Below the pieces are notes generated by a model, which did not search any database, was not told the DNA's origin, and saw only the letters and a list, made by a program, of their open reading frames with translations. Below are positions 56,351 to 64,000 of a stretch of 64,000 nucleotides of DNA, in pieces. Each line of letters begins with the position of its first letter. Positions within the stretch are counted from its first letter, which is position 1. Source of the DNA: Cryptomeria japonica (Eukaryota; Streptophyta; Pinopsida; Cupressales; Cupressaceae); NCBI RefSeq assembly GCF_030272615.1, contig NC_081413.1, positions 723,071,649 through 723,135,648 of the forward strand, written 5' to 3'. The position numbers and the translations under genes are program-made.

Positions 56351-57045
56351 TTTCTTGACATTTGTACAATACATTTTATACAGGTCGTAGCATACTCAGA
56401 CATAGACTCCTATGAGGTGCTTTTAACCTCACTTGCACACATGCGAACGAGGTTGAGTGGAACTAACACTATTCTCACTCTCCTCCCTTACATGGATCAC
56501 CTAGATATAATCTAGGGGCTAGTTTTCCATGTCCTTTTTTCTCCATGGATCACCTGGTTCTAAGGGCGAGATGTCCATGGTTTCTCTTGTTCGCCTTTCT
56601 TCTCATGGATCACCAAAGTGTGTATTCATGTTCTCTCTCTTCTTCCTCTCATGAACTCATAGTTTTACTATTGATGGTTCATGGATGATGTCATCTTTTC
56701 TCTTTTATGTGATTATTCGTGTTTATGTGTGGCATTTGCCTTTGTGTTTCAAGTAGTTGTTGAGACATTTGAGTATCGAGGTCTCTTCGGTTAGTTGATT
56801 CGAGGTCTTGTGTTTTGTTTTTGTCGCATGTCTTTTATGCTCTGTCTTCTTCTGTTTGCCTTGTTTTTTTAATTTTGTGTGCTCTTGCATATGTTTGAGT
56901 GAGTTAAGATCCTAAGATTGGGGGCTTTTGTTCCTCAAGATTAGTGATGTCTTATACTCCTTGTGGTATTGCTCTGCATCTCTCATCTTCATCTCTCTCT
57001 TTCTTCTACTTTACTGGCAGTATTGGCGTAAGTCATACAACCGCT

Positions 57046-57060
57046 AAAGTGGGGGCTAAA
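57046..57060 (+). promoter_or_regulatory. Polypurine tract of large gypsy-like element
   Basis: AAAGTGGGGGCTAAA lies directly before the TG of the 3' LTR, the position needed for priming plus-strand synthesis. Confidence 0.8.
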
Positions 57061-58317
57061 TGTAGCATCATAAAATTGTGACCCTTGCAATTTTGACCAT
57101 GTTTTAGGTCCTTGCCCTAGCGTCTACATCTCCCTACTCAATTAGGACCCCTCTCTACATCATCATTCCAAATCTTCTCCTGTTTCGGTCCTTGCATCAC
57201 CTTGTGACCCTGTCCAAGCCCCAAAATAGGGCAGGATAGGGGCGTGGCGCCCCTATCCCCCCTTAGGACAGGAGTGTGGTGCCCTTGTCACCCCTGGATA
57301 GAGCGTGGTGCCCCTATCCTCCCTCTTTAGGTGGCCCTAAAATGGGTCCATTTGACCCTTGACCCTAATTTGCTCTTTGGGATTTAAATTTCCCTTATGT
57401 CGACCTTTGGTGAGATGAAAATTAATTCTCCTAGGCAAGTATAAAAAGGAATTTAGTCCTCTCATTTGTATATACAAGGATAAGAGAAGATAAGCAAAAT
57501 TGGGTAAACAAGTGGAAGGTCTCCATTATTAAGCGTTCAAGTCTTCATGTCTTCAAACATCTTCTTCTTTATGTGTTTTCTTCATTCATCCATTGGAGCA
57601 ACATTACAACATTCATTTGCAAGCATGTGTGTGTGTGTTAGGGTTTTGTCATGTTACATGTCATTTCATGCAACAGTTGTGACTACATTCAAGAAGGAAA
57701 GCAACCATCATCAACAAATTGTAGATCTACAAGGTATACATTTCTATTATTCACATTCAAGCATTTGAAATTAATTTATTTCAAGGTTGATTCCTCAAAC
57801 AAGGTTTGACTAAGAAAAACCCCTATCCACAACCCTTCTTCCCTTCTTTTATGTGTGTTGGTTGTAGGTGTGCGACTGTAATTGCAATTTTAAGCTTCAT
57901 TTTTCAGAGATGGAAAAACCCTTTTCAGCGCACGGATTTTTCGGATGACCGAGTGCAACTTCAACATGGTCTCGACGACTTTTCTCCAAATTTGCAAGGC
58001 AGATTTGTATCAGTCTAAATATCTTAGAGATTTGAAGTTACATCGTGATCCAGAATCGATAGCTCCTTATTTAATCCATTTTATCTTCATTTTCTGCATA
58101 GTCAACAAATCAACATATTTATTTACAAAAGAGGGCAAATTGCATTCCAACCCTTGCAATCCACTTGGCATTCACATCCTTGTTCCCCTTGGATTTGGAT
58201 CTAGTGGATTCAACCCCTCCATTGAATGTAAAGTATCTCCCAAGTGAAAATCATCCTAGTGGTTTCCTTTCTCTCTCCTAGGTGGGGAACCACTAGGATC
58301 CAATTTTCCACTTTACA
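57061..58317 (+). repeat. 3' LTR of large gypsy-like element
   Basis: The LTR is 1257 bp, from TGTAGCATCATAAAATTGTG to CCACTTTACA, uninterrupted. A GC-rich triple repeat is at 57231-57325 and a TATA box TATAAAAAGGA at 57440-57450. It is very similar to the 5' LTR pieces. Confidence 0.92.
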
Positions 58318-59622
58318 GAGATTCTTGACCATGACCATACAGCCATTGATTTTTTTACATGGCTCATAGTTTTAACTCATAATTTTGGATACCACTTGAT
58401 GGCCTCTTACTTTTAATTTGTTTTTATGTTAGAAGCATAGGATAGTGAATCATATGGTTCTTTGTAGGTACTATTATGCATCTAATCTATTGTCAGACTA
58501 TACATAGATTCTATTATTATACTTCATATTTTGACAATAATAGTCTCCTTAGGGTGATTTTTTTTTCACAAGCATTTCTTCATGTATATCTAATGCAATA
58601 GTTTATATTTTATGGCTTTTCTGATTTTTAATATTTATTTTTTAATTATTTCATTTGTATAATTTCATTGCCTTAATCACATCATAATAATATTAAACTC
58701 TATATTTCTCATCATTTCCATCATATCATTTATCATGCATGTCAACAAAAAAATGTACAAGTGGTGACCAATTCAACTTATGAATGCAACTTAGTTGTCT
58801 CGATGGTGGAGGGTGCTTACCAACACATTTTTTGAGCCTATGTTATATTCATGCATTGAATAAAAATTTAAAGACATTGGAACTTGATAGATTGGGTGAA
58901 GGCAATGGTGGTAGAAGCTAGAGGCATACAAATGTTCACTTGTAACTATCATATCTCAATTGCTCTCTATAAGAGTTTTTTGAGAAAATAATTTCCCTTG
59001 CCCTTTTTAAATTTATTTTTTCTAATTTGTTTGCAAATATATTCCTCCATCTCGCTTGTTGTGTAGGCCACAAGATATGTTGATATGCTTTCCTAGTATT
59101 GGAGATATTTACAAGATATTTGACAATATTCTTGGGTAAATAAAGGAAACTACTCATGATAGGGATCCTAATTAGAAATTTCACGAGGAGCGTATTATAT
59201 ACAATTTCATACAATAATGGAAAGTTGTGGACACTTTGATTCATATGATGCTTTATACTCTAAATACCAAATGGTGTGTACAAGGTCCTAGGAGAGTGAC
59301 TCTTTCTAGTGAAGAATGAATGAAAGAAAGGTTGTGTAGGCCTTTTGAAAGACATACACAAATAAGGAATCTATTTTACTTTGAAAATAGTGGATAACAA
59401 ACTCTATAGTCTAGCATTTAACAAATTACAATGGAGAGAAACTAGAGCTACATTAGCTCAAATTAACCCTATGGGATGGTGGAAATAGTAGGCCAATTTG
59501 ATACACTAGAGTTGAGAATACCCACCACTCACCTCCTTTCATAAAGGTGTTGATTCCTTTGCCACAAAGAGGACTTTATCCACATACAACTTCGTGTAAT
59601 TAATCAAGAGGAATGGTCTTGA
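58318..59622. other. Unclassified AT-rich DNA
   Basis: A 102-codon minus-strand frame at 58936-59244 has no recognisable domain. No LTR ends or tandem repeats seen. Confidence 0.4.
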
Positions 59623-59632
59623 CCCGATGGGA

Positions 59633-60618
59633 TGAACTCACAAAGCTGGTTCCCACTTTTTGGTACATCCTGATTTTTGCTGAAATCATACATTTTTTGG
59701 AAATATAATTATTTAAGCTTTAAGAGGTCCCATTTGAAGTAATTAATTGAAGAGAGTTAGATCAAAGGCTCTTAGATCAAAATTTCTTGGATAGAACCTA
59801 TCTACTTCTAAATCATACTTGCAATGGAGTCTCCTTTGCATCTATCAAATACTGATAAAAAACCAATTTTACATTAGCTTTTGAGGGGTCAAACGAATTC
59901 ATTTAGAAGTTTTGTTTTCTTAAGGATTTAGTCCTTATTATAAGCTTTCCAAATAGTATAATTTTTAATATATTTAAGTTTATTAATATATTTTTATTTT
60001 ATTTTTTATGAATGAAGGTTTTTCACCGAACATGAACTTCTTTGTTCAATGCATTGGGAAAAATAGCAAACTAATTCAAAAAAATTCTGAAAAATATCTA
60101 TGCCCTAGGTATTGATATCTTCTTTCTAACAAAAAAAATAAAACTTAATTTTGATATATATAGAGCAAGTTATGTGTTCAAACGTACACCTATATCTAAA
60201 TTATAATTAGTTGGACTTCAAAACTTAATAAAATAAAAAATATTCAACATATCACTATCAAACCAACTGCATGCCCTGGATATTGATGTTACAAACCAAA
60301 ATTTAAAAGAGATAAGCTTTTATCATTTATAGAAAAAAATTTATACATTTCGGGATGCACATCACTCTTAAAAAATGTTGTTTCCTGTAAAAAACTACTT
60401 TTGAGGGAGATGGAAAAATCAATAAAATTTTATTCAAAAAAATTTGAAAAAAATATATTTAGAATCTACAAAAAGGATGTTACAAATCACTAGTTTACAT
60501 CATCTACAAATTCTTAACGATTTAAAAGTTATAGGTGTCGGAAAGTGAAGGTTTTTTGCAAAATGTTCATCTAAGTGTCAAAGTTGGTCAAAAAGTGGGA
60601 ACCAGTATTGTGAGTTCA
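59633..60618. mobile_element. Non-autonomous TIR transposon, Mutator-like
   Basis: Inverted ends of 30 bp (59633-59662 and 60589-60618) match at 28 positions; both start TGAACTCACAA and continue CTGGTTCCCACTTTTTG. Flanking 10-mers CCCGATGGGA (59623-59632) and CCTGATGAGA (60619-60628) agree at 8 positions, consistent with an old 9-10 bp target duplication as made by Mutator-like elements. The interior (986 bp in all) is AT-rich and non-coding. A GAAGGTTTTT...TTCAT-like phrase appears near 60016 and again near 60547. Confidence 0.75.
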
Positions 60619-60628
60619 CCTGATGAGA

Positions 60629-60972
60629 AAACAAATTTATGGTCACACAAAGTGCCTTATGACTTCAGTGTCAAGAAAACTTTTGGATATTATCAAGATC
60701 TAGCCAGCGGTAATGATTCAGACATACTCTAACTTAGATGTAGGTATATTAGCAAATGCTAATTAGGAGCAACAACAATTTTTTTATATTTTTTATCATT
60801 TAATAGTTAAAACTTAGGGCATTTTGTTAGTTCTATATAATATATATGCACATTGACAAAGAATAATAAAATGTGTTAGCTTGAATGAGTTCTAGATTAT
60901 TTTGTGAACTCTCAATTTATTATACTATATTTTAAGGTTTTCTAATATATAAGATGAAATTCCTTTCAATGT
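60629..60972. other. Unclassified DNA
   Basis: AT-rich; nothing recognised between the TIR element and the B2 LTR. Confidence 0.4.
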
Positions 60973-61799
60973 TGCAGTGTAGTAAATTGTACACCTTTAT
61001 TAGTGTGTCCAATTTCACACTCCTAGCACCGATTTTAGTTGTTCCCTTTCCTGTATGCATTATAAGACCTCTATTGTAATTAATTATATTTAATTTAATA
61101 TTATGGGTCTTATTCCACTACATCATCACACTCTTATTTGGCCCTTAATTTTAGGTGTGCCCTTTATTATTTTATCTCGATTTAATCCTAATCTACCTCA
61201 ATTCAATCTTTAAATTATATTTCCCATATCTATACATCTTGGTTTGAGCCACCGAGCTAGATTCAACATATGAATCGTGCTATCTTTCATCCCTAGAAAT
61301 TTGAAAAAAAAAATTGATAGGACTAGGTAGTATACTACCTGGTCCTGAACTTTTTTCCTCGAGTTCAAGGAAACCATTAAGGTAGTCTTAACCTAGCCAA
61401 ATCCCACACCGTGTGAAAATATATCAATTCTAAGTCGGCCTAATGGTGATTTTAATTATGAAATCCCTATATAAGACATCCCTCTCAAATCATTTTCATC
61501 ATCTAATCATATGCTAACATTATCATCAATTCAAGAACTTCCTCAAGAGAAGATATGATTCAAGGAGAAACAAACTACATCAAGGCATCTTCAATTTATG
61601 TTTTATCTATGATTTCATGATGGATTTTATGTGATTTATCGTATTATTGCATCAACATATGAAGGACTTATCCTAAGAGCATTGCATTACCTATTGAAGG
61701 TATAATAATCTACATTCAAGCATTTTAGCCTTGCCCTCAAAAGGTAAGCTTTTCCAATTCAGTTCAAGTTCAATTTCTATTTTACTTAGGGTTAATTCA
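60973..61799 (+). repeat. B2-family LTR, truncated by copia insertion
   Basis: It begins TGCAGTGTAGTAAATTGTAC, a diverged form of the B2 start. Landmarks follow in order: CCAATTTCACAC, AATTAATTA, the hairpin at 61290-61370, CTAAGTCGGCCTAA, a TATA region (CCCTATATAAGAC near 61468), and C/A-rich sequence. It is cut at 61799 by a copia LTR; the rest is off the right edge. Confidence 0.8.
61290..61370 (+). other. Long hairpin module in B2 LTR (copy c)
   Basis: The apex arms are AGGACTAGGTAGTA (61319-61332) and TACTACCTGGTCCT (61333-61346), pairing over 14 bp with one G-U and no separate loop. The lower stem AAAAAAATTGAT faces GAACTTTTTTCC. The arms share little sequence with copies a and b beyond the GGAC/GTCC core. 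Confidence 0.75.
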
Positions 61800-62243
61800 T
61801 GTTGGTGTAAATAAATATTTATCATGGCTATTATTACATTTTACTTAACTTAGGATAATGCATCTCTTCATAGTTTGGATATGAGACACTTAGGGAAGTG
61901 TGCACGTAGGGATATAGATTGTAGGAGAAATTCCACCTTATGTGGTCTTATTTTGCTGTTACACTCCACATTCAGTGGGTCATCCACCTCTTGTGGAATA
62001 TTATATTATTTCGCATACCTACCCCTAGTATTTCTTACCTACCCTTGTTTCTCATTGAGCCACATGTCATGATTGTGTGTTCGTATATCCATATGGCCTT
62101 GCCTATATAAGAAGGCTCATATTCATTGTATTGGTGAATCCAGTTGATCATTTGCATATTGATGAGAATACAGTTTGTTCTTGTCATCTTATTGTCTCTC
62201 TTTATGCTTTTCATTATGCCCTTGATTTTGGCAAAATCTCACA
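61800..62243 (+). repeat. copia 5' LTR
   Basis: The LTR is 444 bp, from TGTTGGTGTAAATAAATA to AAAATCTCACA, directly followed by the PBS. A TATA box CTATATAAGAAGGC is at about 62103. Confidence 0.88.
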
Positions 62244-62255
62244 TGGTATCAGACC
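62244..62255 (+). promoter_or_regulatory. PBS, initiator-Met type
   Basis: TGGTATCAGACC lies directly after the LTR, one base off the copia consensus TGGTATCAGAGC. Confidence 0.92.
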
Positions 62256-63350
62256 TATTGGGGCTTCATTAATTGGTTTTGGGAGACATCTTAGAAGGCT
62301 TCTATTTTCGGATTTGAGGTTCTGTGTGTTTTGGAGGCATCTGAGAGCGTTTTCAACCTCACCATTGCGTCCGAGAGGCCATTTCCATAAAAATCAAGTA
62401 TAAACTTGACCTATTTTGGCGAAAGTCAAATTTTGGGTGTTGGAGAATTCTTTTTCCCAATTTGGAAGATACGATACAGAATTTTCAGATTTTTTCAAAA
62501 AAAAAAAAAAATTCTGAAAAATAATTTTCCAGTTGAAAATTTTTTTTTGAAAAAAAAAAAAATTGAATTTTTTTTTTGGGGGTCCGTACCTTATGCCCAG
62601 TCAGCAGCACACAGTCAGCCTGGTTCAATGGTGCAACAACCATTTTGATAGTCAAACGATTGTCAAATTTAGCACAGTGTTTTGCTGACATCAACATTTT
62701 TTGAAAATTTTAGACCCCTCTCTGTTGAAAAGTTTGGATTTTTGGGTCAATTTTGGAGGCTCATAACTTGCTCAATTTTGCTCCTTTTTTGGTGCAATTT
62801 TTTTTTATTTGGGCTACTTTTTCGTGCTCTTCGCAATGGTATTGTTATTTTATAATTTTGGTGCACATGTTTTTTGTAATTTTTGGATTCTCTTAGCTAT
62901 ACTTGTCCAATCCTCGATTTTGCAACTTCAAAGGCTTCGTTTGGGCTCATACGACCTCCTTTTCAGGTGTCGTTTGTTTTTAAAGTGCATATTTTTTCAT
63001 CTAATTTCATAATCTATGATCAATTTTTAGATATTTTGAGTGTATATCGTACTTTTAGATATTGATCTTTTTTGGCCTATTTGGTACTTGTAATTTGCTT
63101 GGATTTTAGTTTAGATCTCTATTATTAGTTTGATTCTCCTTTGGCCTCATTGAGGTAGTTGTAAAGTTGAAATCAAAAGTCCACTTTGCCATTTTTTGTA
63201 AGTGGCCCATTGGACACGCACTAAATATAAAGTGTCAAATCATCATTTTTTTTGGGGGGTGGGGGGCGGGGTTCTTTGATTGAGTGAATTTGGGGGGGTG
63301 TCTTGTGTGATTGTGCTTCTCTTTCCTTGTGCTCTTTCATTTTTGTTGCA
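62256..63350. other. Untranslated leader of the right-edge copia element
   Basis: Low-complexity: poly(A) and poly(T) runs at 62499-62573 that could fold back on each other, a GGAGGCTCATAACTTGC phrase near 62754, and a T/G run at 63249-63272. No coding region supported. Confidence 0.6.
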
Positions 63351-64000
63351 ATGAGTCCTCATAAATTTCCACCTTTAACTCCACATAATTATGCATCTTG
63401 GAAAATTAAAGGATGGAGCAAATTAATGGAAAAAGGTCTCACGCATTACATAGATGGAACTATAGCAGCAACACTAGATCCTAAGACTAATCCTAATGCT
63501 CAGTTAGAATGGCTCACTAAAAATTGTATGGCTCTTGGAACTTTGAGCAAGTATGTATCAGATGACCTCATTTTTCACATTGAGAAGTGTACTACAATCA
63601 AAGAGGCTTGCGATATATTTCAAAAATTGTATGGTCAAGTTGATGAAATCAGAGGTTACAAGATTGATGACAATGAGCTCACCAACTTGGATCCCAAGAA
63701 TTTTGATACAATCCAAGATTATGTCACCAAAGCAAATGAGCTAAGAGCAAATCTTAAGGATTGTGGAATTGACAAAAGGATGCTCAGTTGATATTCAACT
63801 TGTTGGACAAGCTTGCACCAGAATATGCAGCATTTGTTTCTAGCATCCAAACTCATTGTTTGACAGTGGGGAGTTCCTACACTATGCCTTCATTTGATGC
63901 TTTCACAGAAATGTTGATGCTGGAACAATCTAAGTTGTTGAACATGGGGCTTCTCAAGTCTTCAAAGTCCAAGGCTTTGGTGGCTAACCAAGGGAATCAA
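63351..64000 (+). pseudogene. copia gag, one frameshift, truncated by window end
   Basis: It starts at the ATG at 63351 (MSPHKFPPLTPHNYASWKIK), the usual NY-x-x-W start of copia gag. The frame reads to a TGA at 63789-63791; the gag sequence continues in another frame directly after (LIFNLLDKLAPEYAAFVSS) to the window end, so a single-base indel near 63780-63790 breaks it. Conserved features include EKCTTIKEACDIFQKLYG and the following TIQDYVTKANELRANL. Apart from this one break it is well preserved. Confidence 0.88.

Larger units (their letters stand above)
46699..58317 (+). mobile_element. Large gypsy-like non-autonomous LTR element
   Basis: The 5' LTR (46699-49595, enlarged by a nested solo LTR) and 3' LTR (57061-58317) are about 1250 bp each without the insert. 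A PBS is at 49599 and a PPT at 57046-57060. Flanks are GATAT (46694-46698) and GAGAT (58318-58322), a likely duplication with one change. The interior has one large ORF (51750-53114) with gag-like nucleic-acid-binding motifs but no protease, RT, RNase H or integrase, so it would depend on a partner. It has also taken in a solo LTR (50115-51615) and a LINE-like insertion (53234-54476). Confidence 0.88.
61800..64000 (+). mobile_element. copia element, 5' part (runs off right edge)
   Basis: The LTR (61800-62243), PBS (62244-62255), an ~1.1 kb untranslated leader and gag (63351 on) are all on the plus strand. The element is inserted in a B2-family LTR. The leader has A/T homopolymer runs (62499-62573) and a G-rich run (63253-63272). 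The rest of the element is outside the window. Confidence 0.9.

Noticed and set aside
58936..59244. 102-codon minus-strand frame
   Set aside because: AT-rich composition and no family resemblance; probably chance.
62406..62697. Frames on both strands over A/T runs
   Set aside because: Lys- and Phe-rich translations of homopolymers.

Overview
The window looks like nuclear DNA of a seed plant, most likely a conifer. It is AT-rich and has almost no intact genes. It is packed with LTR retrotransposons of both superfamilies (Ty1/copia and Ty3/gypsy), many of them inserted into one another and most of them decayed. The only host gene I can support is the first exon of a glutamate receptor-like (GLR) channel at 16844-17120. 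The conifer call is an inference from repeat style and density and has not been tested by a search.

Layout. (1) 1-6818: the 5' part of a minus-strand Ty3/gypsy element that runs off the left edge. It has an LTR (5565-6818), a PBS, a very long leader with unusual short tandem arrays, and a broken gag at 72-1526. It sits inside the integrase of an older minus-strand copia element (6819-9182). (2) 9183-15755: remnants, including an AT-rich LTR-like block ending at 11736 and a clean solo LTR (13154-14444, TSD TATCC). (3) 15756-17120: a single-copy-looking island with the GLR first exon, whose start codon lies in the third unit of a ~120 bp direct repeat. (4) 17121-21455: non-coding, possibly GLR intron. 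(5) 21456-31000: a B2-family LTR split by an 8.2 kb Sirevirus-like copia element (21794-30040). That element carries a zinc-knuckle gag and a large extra ORF but no recognisable pol, and its own 5' LTR is split by another solo LTR (22015-23506, TSD GTAAT). (6) 31000-39519: a solo copia LTR, a copia pseudogene that has lost its reverse transcriptase, and unclassified DNA. (7) 39520-45495: a full-length minus-strand chromovirus with both LTRs and TSD GTTAT, but with the RT catalytic box deleted. (8) 45554-45745: a short LINE tail. (9) 46699-58317: a large plus-strand gypsy-like non-autonomous element. Its 5' LTR is split by a B2 solo LTR (TSD TCTAT). Its interior holds a Sirevirus-type solo LTR (TSD CTTTA), a 413-codon ORF with G-patch-like and zinc-binding motifs, a LINE-like insertion (17 bp TSD) and a 66-bp tandem array. 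(10) 58318-64000: a ~1 kb Mutator-like TIR element, another B2 LTR, and inside it the 5' end of a copia element (LTR, PBS, gag) that runs off the right edge.

The most interesting items are: the chimaeric pol-less Sirevirus-like element with its extra ORF; the large non-autonomous gypsy-like element with the 413-codon ORF; a long hairpin shared by several LTRs whose arms differ in sequence between copies yet stay paired; two arrays of a 22-bp unit flanking a small ORF in the left gypsy leader; and the repeat-derived 5' end of the GLR gene. I saw no rRNA, tRNA or CRISPR.
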